Source of the DNA: JAKFYM01 sp964612065
GTDB taxonomy: Bacteria > Bdellovibrionota > UBA1018 > CAIPTA01
Length of the DNA: 36,504 nt
Assembly: GCA_964612065.1 (NCBI GenBank)
Contig: CAZTCD010000037.1
Location: 1-36,504, forward strand
Reading direction: 5' to 3'
Both the position numbers and the translations under genes were made by a program. Under the pieces are notes generated by a model. It had not been told where the DNA came from and made no database searches. It saw nothing but the letters and a program-made list of their open reading frames with translations. Shown here piece after piece: positions 1 to 8,651 of this stretch (the first letter of the stretch is position 1; every line of letters begins with the position of its first letter).

Positions 1-417
1 TCGAAGGTGGAGGTGAGCCTTCGAATACAGGTGCTTCAGCGTGATTCGGCGCTGAAAATTAAAGGAAACCTGGCCCACTTTGCTATTGGAAAGCGCAACG
101 TCTGCCATATCCAACAGCCAGTCCCCGCGAACCACAAACTGCACGTCTTCGGGAAGCAGCATCAGGCATTCGCCTTTTGCTTCCTCCACAATCGTATTCA
201 TGGCTTCAGCATGGGTGCAGGTTCGATAGATTTTGTGCTGAACGAAATCCAGACTGTCAATGTACTCTCGCAGGCCGGGCTCTCTGGAGTTACCGTCTAC
301 GATAATCCACTGCACTGGGCTATACCGGATGCACTCCTTGGCGGAGGTGATCAAAGCCTTCAAATACTGAAGGCGATTGTAGCTGACTATCCCGATTGTA
401 ATCAGAGGTGCGGCCAT
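1..417 (-). CDS. Glycosyltransferase family 2, N-terminal part (cut by window edge)
   Basis: Reading the minus strand from ATG at 417 gives 139 open codons that run off the window at base 1. The protein opens with ITIGIVSYNRLQYLKALI, the first beta strand and helix of a GT-A family 2 glycosyltransferase. It continues with WIIVDGNS, the nucleotide-binding Asp segment, and LMLLPEDVQF, which stands where the DxD-type metal site is expected. A TAA stop lies in frame two codons upstream, so this ATG is the first possible start. The family transfers a sugar from a nucleotide donor on the cytoplasmic side of the inner membrane. The acceptor and donor cannot be told. It is divergent from the gene at 546. 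The open frame on the opposite strand here is antisense to this gene. Confidence 0.8.
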   Translation of the reverse strand, partial: MAAPLITIGIVSYNRLQYLKALITSAKECIRYSPVQWIIVDGNSREPGLREYIDSLDFVQHKIYRTCTHAEAMNTIVEEAKGECLMLLPEDVQFVVRGDWLLDMADVALSNSKVGQVSFNFQRRITLKHLYSKAHLHLR

Positions 418-545
418 ATTTTATGATTCGCACTCTATTCGGAATCGGTTCATTGGGGAAGGCTTCCTTTTTGTGCCTGATGGGTAATATATTAACTTTG
501 GTTCAATCAGTCTGATCAATCCACTCTGCCGATGGAAACAGGAAA
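418..545. promoter_or_regulatory. Divergent intergenic region, presumed promoters
   Basis: These 128 bases separate two genes that start back to back, so both promoters should lie here. The only suggestive element is a TAATAT box at 485-490 on the plus strand, and I find no convincing -35 box at a normal distance from it. The short palindrome GGAAGGCTTCC near 456 is not followed by a T run and is not a terminator. Confidence 0.25.
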
Positions 546-1568
546 TTGTCTAAATTTTCCCGCTTGCTCGCATTGATTCGAGCTTCTTTCGACCTCTGCT
601 TTACCTTCAGGAAGGGCTCATCGGGCTTCAAGGTGTTTGCGGCCCCGTCCTATGGTGGCGGGCCCGGCACGAAGTATAGGCAGCTTCTCAAAGGGGCAGC
701 CAAGAGCGGGGAGCCCTACGGCACGGTAATCTGCCTATCAGCCATTCGTGTGCCTTTGGCGGTGCTTTGGTTTTTGAAGTGGAGAGGAGCCCGAGTCGTC
801 GTAAATCAGAATGGTGTTTACTACCCGATGTGGTGCCCCGACGGCTATGAACGAAAAAATCGATTTCTGGCGAGCCTAAACCATTGTGCCAGTCATTCCT
901 TTTTTCAGTCCGAGTTTAGCGAGGAATCCTACAGTCGGTGGGTAGGCACGCTGCCCGAGAACCGATCCGTTCTTTATAATGCGGTAGATCGAGCTGTTTT
1001 TTATCCTGATTTGGATCGTGCAACCAATTCCGGCGAACCAAGAATTCTTGTTTTTCTGGATTTTCGTCCTCTCAACGAAGGTCTTTGGAGGCACCTTTTG
1101 CCTCTGCTGCGCAACAGGGATCTGCCCTATAAGTGGGTCTTAATGGGGGCCGTGGGAGACGAATCTTTGGTCGCCTTTCTTCGATCTGAGCTCGAGGAGG
1201 CTAATTTGGAATGGGTGTTTCATCCAGATTTAAGTACCACCGCATCAAAGATAAGAGAATGTGATGCGGCGCTTCACCTTGTGTACAATGATGTGTGCCC
1301 CAATAAGGTGTTAGAGTGCCTGGCTTCCGGTGTTCACGTGATTTCCCTTTCCGCGGGTGGAACCAAGGAATTGCTTAGGAACGGCGGGGGGGAGGTTCTC
1401 GAGGTCCCTGCGGGCTATGAAGAGCGAATTTACTCGTCTGTCCCGGAATTGTTGGCTGCCTTGGAGCGATTTAGGTCTCGTTCAATGATATTGCGCACGG
1501 AAGCAGCTCGGGCTTCCACCCGCTTTGATTTGGATGTCTGGATTAGGGCTATGACGGGCAATGCCTGA
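546..1568 (+). CDS. GT4-like (GT-B fold) glycosyltransferase
   Basis: A 340-residue protein. Its C-terminal half carries NKVLECLASGVHVIS followed by GGTKELL, the donor-sugar binding segment of GT4-type GT-B glycosyltransferases (PNKxxExLAxGxPV...GG). The N-terminal half has a Gly-rich loop, YGGGPGTKY, near residue 36, as expected for the acceptor-binding Rossmann domain. The start is TTG at 546, the first initiator after an in-frame TGA at 513-515; an AGGA lies only two bases before it, so initiation may be weak. It is the first gene of a plus-strand run that continues to 6822. Donor and acceptor are unknown. The protein should act at the cytoplasmic face of the membrane on the growing lipid-linked glycan. 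Confidence 0.8.
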   Translation: MSKFSRLLALIRASFDLCFTFRKGSSGFKVFAAPSYGGGPGTKYRQLLKGAAKSGEPYGTVICLSAIRVPLAVLWFLKWRGARVVVNQNGVYYPMWCPDGYERKNRFLASLNHCASHSFFQSEFSEESYSRWVGTLPENRSVLYNAVDRAVFYPDLDRATNSGEPRILVFLDFRPLNEGLWRHLLPLLRNRDLPYKWVLMGAVGDESLVAFLRSELEEANLEWVFHPDLSTTASKIRECDAALHLVYNDVCPNKVLECLASGVHVISLSAGGTKELLRNGGGEVLEVPAGYEERIYSSVPELLAALERFRSRSMILRTEAARASTRFDLDVWIRAMTGNA

Positions 1569-1604
1569 TGACTTTTTCCGCTGTTCCGGCTAGTTCTAGA
1601 CACT

Positions 1605-2348
1605 ATGGCTCTAATTGAGTTTCTCAAGGATCGCCTCCGCCCCGTGAAGCAGGCGGTACTGCGCCCATTGGACTTTCCCCGTTCTGTTGAGGCTCTTAGA
1701 GAGCTTGAAAGCGAGATGTATGCAGCTGGCGCTAGCCCGGTTGACATTCCGGCGAGCTTCACCGGCTATGGTGAATTCCGGAAGATCCGCCCAGCCCAGA
1801 TCCGATCAGAAATTCAGGGGCTCTTTGAGATTGTGAGAGACCTGAAGCCCCAGGTGGTTTGTGAAATCGGAACGGCCTTGGGAGGCACGTTTTATATCTG
1901 GTGCCAGGCCGCAGCGGATGATGCTCATCTGATATCTTTGGATTTGCCTCATCAGTTCTACTCACCGAATCGCAGGGAGTTCTACGGAAAGTTCGCTAAA
2001 GAAGGTCAGCGCACGTGTTTTCTTCCGGGAAACTCTCATGAAGAAAGCGCATTGGCATCCCTAAAAAGGGAACTGGCGGGAAGGCAAATCGACTTCCTTT
2101 TTATTGATGGCGATCACTCTGATCCGGGAGTAAGGCAGGACTTCGCAACTTTCAGCCCCTTGGTACGAAAGGGCGGCGTAATCGCGTTTCACGATATCTT
2201 GCCAAATCCAGTCACCACTCGAAATCAAGTTTTCCCGCTTTGGAGAGAGTTAAAGGAAAAATATCCCGATCATAGGGAAATCATCGAGACCGATCCTGCG
2301 AAAGACGCCAATGCCAACAAGGTGGGCATCGGGGTGCTTTGGGTCTAA
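1605..2348 (+). CDS. SAM-dependent methyltransferase, CmcI/Methyltransf_24 type
   Basis: A 247-residue protein. VVCEIGTALGGTFYIW (about residues 83-98) is SAM motif I. FLFIDGDHS (about 165) and GGVIAFHDI (about 196) are the acidic, metal-binding style motifs of the CmcI and rhamnosyl O-methyltransferase group. That group methylates hydroxyls of sugars or small molecules, so the likely job is O-methylation of a sugar in the polysaccharide. It starts at ATG 1605, 36 bases after the previous stop, with no clear ribosome site in between. Its 3' end overlaps or abuts the start of the next gene, so the two are probably translationally coupled. The exact substrate cannot be read from the sequence. 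Confidence 0.8.
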   Translation: MALIEFLKDRLRPVKQAVLRPLDFPRSVEALRELESEMYAAGASPVDIPASFTGYGEFRKIRPAQIRSEIQGLFEIVRDLKPQVVCEIGTALGGTFYIWCQAAADDAHLISLDLPHQFYSPNRREFYGKFAKEGQRTCFLPGNSHEESALASLKRELAGRQIDFLFIDGDHSDPGVRQDFATFSPLVRKGGVIAFHDILPNPVTTRNQVFPLWRELKEKYPDHREIIETDPAKDANANKVGIGVLWV

Positions 2349-3451
2349 AGGTGCGTCTTCTTTACGTACATAAATTTAATCCCCAAGATCCTACAGATCA
2401 GGCCCTTCGAAAGTGGGTGTTAAGAGATATCCAGGGGTCTGAGGTTTTTTGTTTTACTCCTGACGAGAGAAACAGAACTTCTGATGCGAAAGCCACTCCA
2501 TTAAAACGTCTGTTGGAGGCGGTAGAGCGCCAAGGCACCACTCATGTTTTTAGCTGGGTGCCGTACCTTAACCTTGCTGAGGTGAAGTGGCTAAAAGATC
2601 GAGGGGTGGTGGTGGCCTCTGCTCAGAGTGGTGTGAGCACTCTGTCGCACGGGTTCATTCCAGATCAGGCCGAGTATTTGGAATACCTGGGAGCGCACAG
2701 TTATTTTTTTATCCCGCATGCTCCTCACGTTCCTGTCCTCAGATCTGCGGGGGTTAACGCTGTAGAACTCCCATTTTGTTATGATGACGAGATCTACAAG
2801 CCGCTTCCAGTACGAGCCGGATTGCGAACCCTGGCTCCCTATAGGGGAAGCTATATTGGAAATTTCGGAGGCACTGAAGTCGCCCAGGGCCGATACCGTG
2901 CTTCCATAGTGAAGGAGGTTGCAAAGGCTTTTCGTTTGCTTTTGGTATGTGATCCTAGGTATCGCGATTATGGATTTGATCGAACCAGGATTTTCAGATC
3001 ACCCACCGTAACTCGCCCTGCGCTTCTGAACTTTTTGCTCAACACATCCAGCTTTTCGATCGGCACAGATGCCTTTCCTGAAATCGAAGATTATTACAGG
3101 CCTCAATATAAAAACGTAAAGATACCGTATGATAGGGACCGAGACGCCTTTGTTATGAGGCCACGTACCTTTTGGTCAATGGGAACAGGAGTTCCATTCG
3201 CGGTGGAGAACTATTCCGAAATTCGCCGTTTTTTTGAACCTGGTAAAGAAATCATCTTATGGGAGAATCCTGCAGATGTTGTGGATCAGATCATCCAACT
3301 TGGACGGAATCCTGGTGAACTGCAGGCAATGGGTGATCGGGGATGGAAGAAGATACGCCGCTTGCATAGTGCCAGGCTGCGCGTTTCCCAGCTGAAAGAT
3401 ATGCTTATGGGAGGGAATGTTCCGAATTTCACCTCAGGGGAAAAAGCGTGA
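2339..3451 (+). CDS. CgeB-like GT-B glycosyltransferase
   Basis: A protein of about 370 residues. The last third contains MRPRTFWSMGTGVPFAVEN, then RRFFEPGKEIILWENPADVVDQI, GDRGWKKIRRLHS and ARLRVSQL. This matches the layout of the CgeB/Glyco_trans_1_2 domain (Arg-rich start, Gly-containing loop, FFxPGxE, then a His-containing helix). Two starts compete: TTG 2339, overlapping the previous gene, and GTG 2351, directly after its stop. GTG would give RLLYVHKF as the opening beta strand, typical for this fold, and neither has a strong ribosome site. It lies between a methyltransferase and a DUF268 gene in the plus operon. The role as a glycosyltransferase is inferred from the domain; the sugar is unknown. 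Confidence 0.75.
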   Translation: MGLKVRLLYVHKFNPQDPTDQALRKWVLRDIQGSEVFCFTPDERNRTSDAKATPLKRLLEAVERQGTTHVFSWVPYLNLAEVKWLKDRGVVVASAQSGVSTLSHGFIPDQAEYLEYLGAHSYFFIPHAPHVPVLRSAGVNAVELPFCYDDEIYKPLPVRAGLRTLAPYRGSYIGNFGGTEVAQGRYRASIVKEVAKAFRLLLVCDPRYRDYGFDRTRIFRSPTVTRPALLNFLLNTSSFSIGTDAFPEIEDYYRPQYKNVKIPYDRDRDAFVMRPRTFWSMGTGVPFAVENYSEIRRFFEPGKEIILWENPADVVDQIIQLGRNPGELQAMGDRGWKKIRRLHSARLRVSQLKDMLMGGNVPNFTSGEKA

Positions 3452-4212
3452 AGAGAATATTGAAACTTATTCTTCAATGGTGGCGCCTGTTGGTTTCGGA
3501 TCCCCGGAAGACGATTCGGTTTCCGGCTGAAATATTAGGCTATTTTTCTGATCTTCGGAAGTTTAAGTGCCTAGGCGGTAGCGAGGAAAAAATCGAACTA
3601 CATCCTGTTCTTTTCCAGAAAGGTATCTCCAGCACCTTTGATGCCCATTATGTTTACCAGTCTGCATGGGCTGTTCGGAGAATTCACGCTCTTCGGCCCA
3701 GAGAGCATTTCGATATTTCATCGAACATTCCCTACGTGGCAGCGCTATCTGCAGTAGTGCCTGTTAGATTTTGTGAGTATCGGCCTCCACAAATCAATCT
3801 TCCAGATCTTCGATCTGAGCATGTGGATATTACGAGCCTTCCGCTTGAGGAGGGTTCTATAGATAGCTTGAGTTGCCTGCATGTTCTCGAGCATATAGGT
3901 CTCGGGCGCTATGGTGATCCGGTCGATCCCCAAGGTTTCGAAAAAGCCTGTAAAGAAATTGCTAGAGTCGCGGCGCCAGGAGCATCTGTTTTTTTGTCAA
4001 TTCCTGTCGGGCGCGAAAAGATCTGCTTCAACATGCACCGGGTTAGCGATCCTTTGCATTTGATCTCTGTAATGAAAGGGAAGTTAGAGCTTCACGAGTT
4101 TTCCGTTGTTACGGATGATCGGCAATATCTGGTTGATGTAAGTCCCGAATCCTATTCATCGCAAGAATATGCTTGTGGGCTCTATTGGTTTAAAAAGGCT
4201 CCAAATGCTTAG
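3448..4212 (+). CDS. DUF268-family protein, methyltransferase-like
   Basis: A 254-residue protein. The segment CLHVLEHIGLGRYGDPVDP, followed about 25 residues later by VFLSIPVGREKICFN and HRVSDP, is the signature block of DUF268 (PF03269). DUF268 resembles the second half of a SAM methyltransferase fold: the LEHIG motif stands where motif post-I/IV of Methyltransf_11 would be. A canonical Gly-rich SAM motif I is not obvious upstream. The GTG start at 3448 shares GTGA with the previous stop. The next gene starts 8 bases before this stop. The family is common in surface polysaccharide loci, but I know of no firmly proven reaction. A role in glycan methylation is inference. Confidence 0.75.
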   Translation: MKRILKLILQWWRLLVSDPRKTIRFPAEILGYFSDLRKFKCLGGSEEKIELHPVLFQKGISSTFDAHYVYQSAWAVRRIHALRPREHFDISSNIPYVAALSAVVPVRFCEYRPPQINLPDLRSEHVDITSLPLEEGSIDSLSCLHVLEHIGLGRYGDPVDPQGFEKACKEIARVAAPGASVFLSIPVGREKICFNMHRVSDPLHLISVMKGKLELHEFSVVTDDRQYLVDVSPESYSSQEYACGLYWFKKAPNA

Positions 4213-6025
4213 ATTGATTGGGCGGCTTCCAGTTTTGGAAAAGTTTATTCGCTATGGCGAGCTTTTTCAGGAATACACCGGCTACAGGTTGTATTTATAT
4301 ATCGCCATTTCGGCGTTGGTCACCCTCGTGGAGAGTGTGGGTATTGGATTATTTTTTCCTCTGATAAACGGCTTGCAGGAAAATGATCAGCTGAGATCGC
4401 CGCTGGAGAAATTCCTGGCCGAAACCTTTTTGTTCTTTGGCCTGGAATACCGGCTGGAAACGATTCTTCTTGCGATGATCGTGGTGTTTTTAGCCAAAGC
4501 CGTCTTGCAGTTTGGTGCCGGAGTTTATCAAAGTAAGATTATTACTTGGTTTTTGGCGGAAATTTCCAAGAGAACACATCGAGCGATTTCCGGGCAGGAC
4601 TATCAGCACTTTTTGGTGAGAAACATCGGCACCTTGGTTAACGTCACTGTTAACGAAACCAACCGTGCCATGGTTGCCTTGGTAAAGTTTGCCACCCTTT
4701 TCCCTTCTCTTATCGCGATCAGCGTCTTTAGTGTCTTGGCCTTCCGTCTTGACTGGAGGCTCACGCTTGGAGCCCTCTTGTTTGGGGCCTGTGTGCTGGG
4801 AGTAACTCGTTACGTGTCCCGATTGGCTCGGGTCTATTCCTATCGAAACACGGAAATATTCGGAGTGCTTTCTGGCTTGGTTTTGCAGAGCTTCGGTTCC
4901 TTCAAGTATCTAAAGTCAACAATGGGTATGGGTGCTCTAAGGAAACAGATTGATCGAATGATTGATCGTCTTTGTCATACCCAGTTAATGCTGAGTATTT
5001 CTTCTCATTTCTCTCAAGCGATAAACGAGCCAGTGGTAGTTGTTTTTCTCGTAGCAATGTTTTGGCATCAGACGATTATTGAAAAGCAGCCGCTCGGCCA
5101 AGTTGTTGTTTTGGGATTGTTCTTCTTCCGGCTTATTAAAGAGGTGATGTTATTTCAGGCCAGCTGGCATGGGTTTTCCACCACACTGGGATCAATTGAT
5201 GCTGTTGCCGGATTAGTGGCCGATGCCGAACGTTTCCAGGAGACCTTTAGGGGAACGGCATTTACCAAAATGGAAAATGAAATTTGTTTTGAAAATGTTT
5301 CCTTTTCATATGGTTCCCGGCTCGTATTGAAAGACATTAGCCTTGCGATCAAACGAAATTCCATGGTGGCGTTTGTCGGGGAGTCGGGTTCCGGAAAGTC
5401 CACTTTGGTCGATCTTATTACGGGTCTGCTGAAGCCTACCGCCGGAAAAATTCTTGCAGATGGGGTTCGATACTCGGATCTGGATTTGTCCTCGTTTCGT
5501 GAGCGAGTTGGTTTTGTGACGCAAGAACCGGCAATTTTTAATGACACGATTTCAAACAATATTTCATTCTGGGATCATGGAGATAAATCGTCCATTGATA
5601 GTCGGGTGTTTGCTGCCGCCGAAGCTGCTAACTGTGAAGATTTTATCTCACGGCTGGATCTTGGCTTTGATACTGTACTGGGAGACAGGGGAGTGAATCT
5701 TTCGGGTGGCCAAAGGCAGCGAATTGCAATTGCCCGGGAGCTCTACAAAAAGCCCGATCTTTTGATTCTGGATGAAGCTACGAGCGCTCTCGATGGAGAA
5801 GCGGAACTTGAGATTCAGAAAAGTATCGAGAAGTTAAAGGGAAAACTTACGACTCTAGTTATAGCTCACAGGCTTTCAACGATTCGAAATGCGGATCTAA
5901 TTTTCGTCTTTTCAGACGGCAATCTTGTGGAAGAAGGGACTTTCGAAGAGCTCTACATGCAGAAGAATTCTTTTTTTCGACGATTTTGTGAGTTGCAGGG
6001 TCTGAGCTCGGAGGGCAGAAAATGA
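4205..6025 (+). CDS. ABC exporter, fused permease and ATPase (MsbA/PglK-like)
   Basis: A 606-residue half-transporter. The N-terminal half holds about six hydrophobic helices, beginning near residue 35. The ATPase follows with Walker A GESGSGKS at residues 392-399, the signature LSGGQ at 499-503, Walker B LLILDEATS with Asp523-Glu524, and the switch AHRLS. ATG 4205 is preferred over a TTG 12 codons upstream because AAGG sits at a good distance before it and the overlap with the previous gene is only 8 bases. Homodimers of this type flip lipids or lipid-linked oligosaccharides across the inner membrane (MsbA, PglK). As the only export candidate in the window, it is likely to flip the finished undecaprenyl-linked glycan. 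The substrate is inferred from context. Confidence 0.9.
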   Translation: MLRLIGRLPVLEKFIRYGELFQEYTGYRLYLYIAISALVTLVESVGIGLFFPLINGLQENDQLRSPLEKFLAETFLFFGLEYRLETILLAMIVVFLAKAVLQFGAGVYQSKIITWFLAEISKRTHRAISGQDYQHFLVRNIGTLVNVTVNETNRAMVALVKFATLFPSLIAISVFSVLAFRLDWRLTLGALLFGACVLGVTRYVSRLARVYSYRNTEIFGVLSGLVLQSFGSFKYLKSTMGMGALRKQIDRMIDRLCHTQLMLSISSHFSQAINEPVVVVFLVAMFWHQTIIEKQPLGQVVVLGLFFFRLIKEVMLFQASWHGFSTTLGSIDAVAGLVADAERFQETFRGTAFTKMENEICFENVSFSYGSRLVLKDISLAIKRNSMVAFVGESGSGKSTLVDLITGLLKPTAGKILADGVRYSDLDLSSFRERVGFVTQEPAIFNDTISNNISFWDHGDKSSIDSRVFAAAEAANCEDFISRLDLGFDTVLGDRGVNLSGGQRQRIAIARELYKKPDLLILDEATSALDGEAELEIQKSIEKLKGKLTTLVIAHRLSTIRNADLIFVFSDGNLVEEGTFEELYMQKNSFFRRFCELQGLSSEGRK

Positions 6026-6822
6026 ATCAATTTTTTGAAAAGGCGGGCTCTGCCTTCTTGCGAATTGCTGGGAAGCCTTCGCGTCCAGCTAAGGCTACCG
6101 ATACAAGCGACACCTTTCTTGCCATGGAGTATGGGTTTGATGAGGAGCACGCTGCCAAAGAAGCGGTACGCCGAGTGCGCTCCCATACTATGACCTCTCT
6201 TGAACGATTGGTTTCTCTCTGGAATCAAGTTCGTTATCTCGATCGTTACGGAATTGATGGGGCCTTTGTTGAGTGCGGAGTATGGAAGGGTGGATCCGTG
6301 GGAATGATGGCTTTGGCTCATCTTTCCTCAAATCCTTCTATGAAGCGAGAGTTGCACCTGTTTGACAGTTTTGAAGGCTTACCTGAACCCGATCGTAAAG
6401 TGGATGGAAACAAGGCAGTTGATTATTCTGCTCAGCACGCGGAAGGTAATTTGGAAAAAATCGGCAAATGTGTAGGACCGATTGAGGATAATCGAGACCT
6501 TCTTTTCCGGCAGATCGGATACCCGGAGTCTAAAGTAACGTTCCACCAAGGATGGTTTGAGAACACCCTGCCCAAAGATGCTTCTTCGTTGGGAAAGATC
6601 GCGCTCTTGCGCCTGGACGGGGATTGGTATTCATCCACAAAAGTTTGCCTAGATCACCTCTATGGAAAGGTAGTTAAAAACGGAATTATCGTTATCGACG
6701 ACTATGGCCATTGGGAAGGATGCAGGAAGGCAGTGGACGAGTTTCTGGCTTCTCGGAGAACGCCTGTTTTTCTCAATCACGTAGATTACACCGGCCGTTA
6801 CTGGATCAAGACAGAAGATTGA
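6022..6822 (+). CDS. TylF/MycF-type O-methyltransferase
   Basis: A 266-residue protein. FVECGVWKGGSVGMMAL is SAM motif I of the macrocin O-methyltransferase family (TylF, PF05711). LHLFDSFEGLPEPD follows, and then the metal-site motifs LRLDGDWYSSTK and IIVIDDYGHWEGCRKAVDEF. These are the family's hallmark residues and all are present. Members methylate sugar hydroxyls in a magnesium-dependent way. The ATG start overlaps the ABC gene stop as ATGA, so the two are co-translated. It is the last gene of the plus run. Its final 25 bases overlap the end of the convergent AsnB-like gene. The target is probably a sugar of the exported glycan. Confidence 0.88.
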   Translation: MNQFFEKAGSAFLRIAGKPSRPAKATDTSDTFLAMEYGFDEEHAAKEAVRRVRSHTMTSLERLVSLWNQVRYLDRYGIDGAFVECGVWKGGSVGMMALAHLSSNPSMKRELHLFDSFEGLPEPDRKVDGNKAVDYSAQHAEGNLEKIGKCVGPIEDNRDLLFRQIGYPESKVTFHQGWFENTLPKDASSLGKIALLRLDGDWYSSTKVCLDHLYGKVVKNGIIVIDDYGHWEGCRKAVDEFLASRRTPVFLNHVDYTGRYWIKTED

Positions 6823-8651
6823 GCTCGTAGCCAGAGTTCCAGGTTCACTAATTGCCATAGGAACATCATGTGGTTGTCCCTCTGTTGGCCCTGGGCAACT
6901 ATTTCATGATGTTCTTTCACGATTCGCTCGATTTCAGGCACGTTATAGATTCCTCGCTCGCGAAAGCTCTGAGATCGAATCATGTCCATCAGGTTATCGC
7001 TTCCCTGCCCGGAAAACCAAACGTGAGCGGGAGCATTCCATCCGGTTTTCTTGACTCTGGTTCGGGTTTCCTCTGGAAGGATTCCCTTCATCGCTTCCCG
7101 AAGCAAATGCTTGGTCACTCCTGCGCGGATTTTTTGCGTTCCCTTTACCTGAAACATCAATTCCGCCAGGCGATAGTCCATAAATGGCAGGTAGTTTTCT
7201 GTCCCGAAGTATCCGCCGTGGCGGTCTTCAGCTCTCAAACAAGGAGGAGCCGTCTCCACCGTGAGATCCTGGAAACATCGATTCTTTAAGTAGCTTTGAA
7301 AGGGAGTACGCATCAGTGGCTTAACGGTTCCCATATCGAAGTAGTCTTGATTCAGAACTGACTTATACCGAAACATTCTGTCGGAATCTGCAATGCACCG
7401 GCCTGGATGGCTTAGGTCGGCCATCTTGGGCAAAGTGCTTTCCACGATAGCCCGGCTTTTCTTGAAAATCGGGTGGTCGTGATATTTTACCCACCAATCT
7501 ATTTCCTGGAGCATCAGTTCCGACTGACCCGTGGTTTTGAGATCAGCGAAAAAATACCAGAAGTACTCATATTCTCCGGCGTTCAGCTCATCTCCCCCGA
7601 GGCCTCCGAAGAGTGATTGAATGCCATGTTCGCCGATTCGACCGCTGAGTAGGAAGTGGCTGAGCCACGTTGCGGTGACAACCGGTTCCTCATGAATTTG
7701 AACCAGTTTTTCTATGAGCCCAAAAGTATCGGGAATTTCGATTTTTACAGTTCGCCATTCCGAAACCGAACTCTCGAGCATCGATTGAATCTCATCGGAT
7801 TCATCGTAGGTCTTGTCGGTATAGACACTGGAGTAAGCGATTTGTTTGGCGCCCAGTTCTTTCACGGAAGCCGCCAGAACAGACGAAGAGTCCATCCCGC
7901 CCGAAAGCGTATAGGCACGCTTCTCTGATCCTGCTTTCGCTCTGATTTTTACTGCATCAAGGAGCAGTTCTCGGTACTTGGCGGCAAGCTCATTTTCCGG
8001 GAGATCAAGATCTCCTTTGTCTTTAAGTTCCCAGTAGGTTTCTCTCTTTGCATTGTCTGCGGTCAGGAAAACTATCTGCCCTGGAGCTACTTGATAGATG
8101 TCAGCATAAGGTGAAAGTTCAGGGTCGTTGTCAAAAAAACGATAATGGGCGGCGAGATACCTCGCTACGAATGAGATGCGGGATTCAAGCTTTCTTCCGA
8201 CCAGCTGAGCCACGGCAATGGGCAAAGAAGCAAAGGCCGCCGAGCCGTTGTATGCGCCGAAATAAAGTGGCCTGAGGCCGAAGCGATCCCGGGCAAGAAT
8301 CAGAGCACCGCTTTTCTTATCATGGGCCGCAAGTGCAAAGTCCCCGTTAAGCCGTGTGAGGAGCTTTCCAAATTTTTCGGCATGCAGGGATTCAAGAACG
8401 AGCCTTTCAATTCCTTCGGGTCGTTTACCATCAATGGAAAAAATTGTGCCATCCAGAATCACTGAAAAGTCACTGTCTTCAAATTCCAAAGGGGGTTTTC
8501 CAGCGCTGGCCCACCCAGTAAGCGCTCCATTGGCATTTTTGGAAGAAAAGGCCACCTTCAAATTCGGAGCGAAGTGCCCGAACTTTTTGGCCTCAAATAC
8601 CCGGGTTCGTCCTGGGGCATTGGACACCAGTCCAAAGATACGAGCCATCAT
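6798..8651 (-). CDS. Asparagine synthetase-like protein with inactive glutaminase domain
   Basis: A 617-residue protein with the two-domain AsnB layout. The C-terminal synthetase domain is intact: LSGGMDSSSV near residue 247 (ATP pyrophosphatase loop), FGGLGGDELNAG and KKTGWNAP. The N-terminal Ntn domain is altered. The protein begins MMARIFGLV, with no Cys after Met, the RGPD motif is absent, and the usual NGEIYN is replaced by DGTIFS. It cannot hydrolyse glutamine in the usual way, so it would need ammonia from elsewhere or use another nucleophile. ATG 8651 is chosen because it shares ATGA with the upstream stop; the longer frame upstream only reads through the neighbouring gene. Likely job: ATP-dependent amidation of a sugar or carboxylate in this pathway, by inference. 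Confidence 0.82.
   Translation of the reverse strand: MMARIFGLVSNAPGRTRVFEAKKFGHFAPNLKVAFSSKNANGALTGWASAGKPPLEFEDSDFSVILDGTIFSIDGKRPEGIERLVLESLHAEKFGKLLTRLNGDFALAAHDKKSGALILARDRFGLRPLYFGAYNGSAAFASLPIAVAQLVGRKLESRISFVARYLAAHYRFFDNDPELSPYADIYQVAPGQIVFLTADNAKRETYWELKDKGDLDLPENELAAKYRELLLDAVKIRAKAGSEKRAYTLSGGMDSSSVLAASVKELGAKQIAYSSVYTDKTYDESDEIQSMLESSVSEWRTVKIEIPDTFGLIEKLVQIHEEPVVTATWLSHFLLSGRIGEHGIQSLFGGLGGDELNAGEYEYFWYFFADLKTTGQSELMLQEIDWWVKYHDHPIFKKSRAIVESTLPKMADLSHPGRCIADSDRMFRYKSVLNQDYFDMGTVKPLMRTPFQSYLKNRCFQDLTVETAPPCLRAEDRHGGYFGTENYLPFMDYRLAELMFQVKGTQKIRAGVTKHLLREAMKGILPEETRTRVKKTGWNAPAHVWFSGQGSDNLMDMIRSQSFRERGIYNVPEIERIVKEHHEIVAQGQQRDNHMMFLWQLVNLELWLRAQSSVLIQ

Noticed and set aside
7..426. 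A 139-codon plus-strand open frame at the window start.
   Set aside because: The opposite strand encodes a clear GT2 protein over the same bases; the plus-strand product has no recognisable motif.
4169..4204. Twelve extra N-terminal residues on the ABC exporter from a TTG start.
   Set aside because: They overlap the DUF268 coding end by more than needed; ATG 4205 has an AAGG ribosome site at normal spacing.
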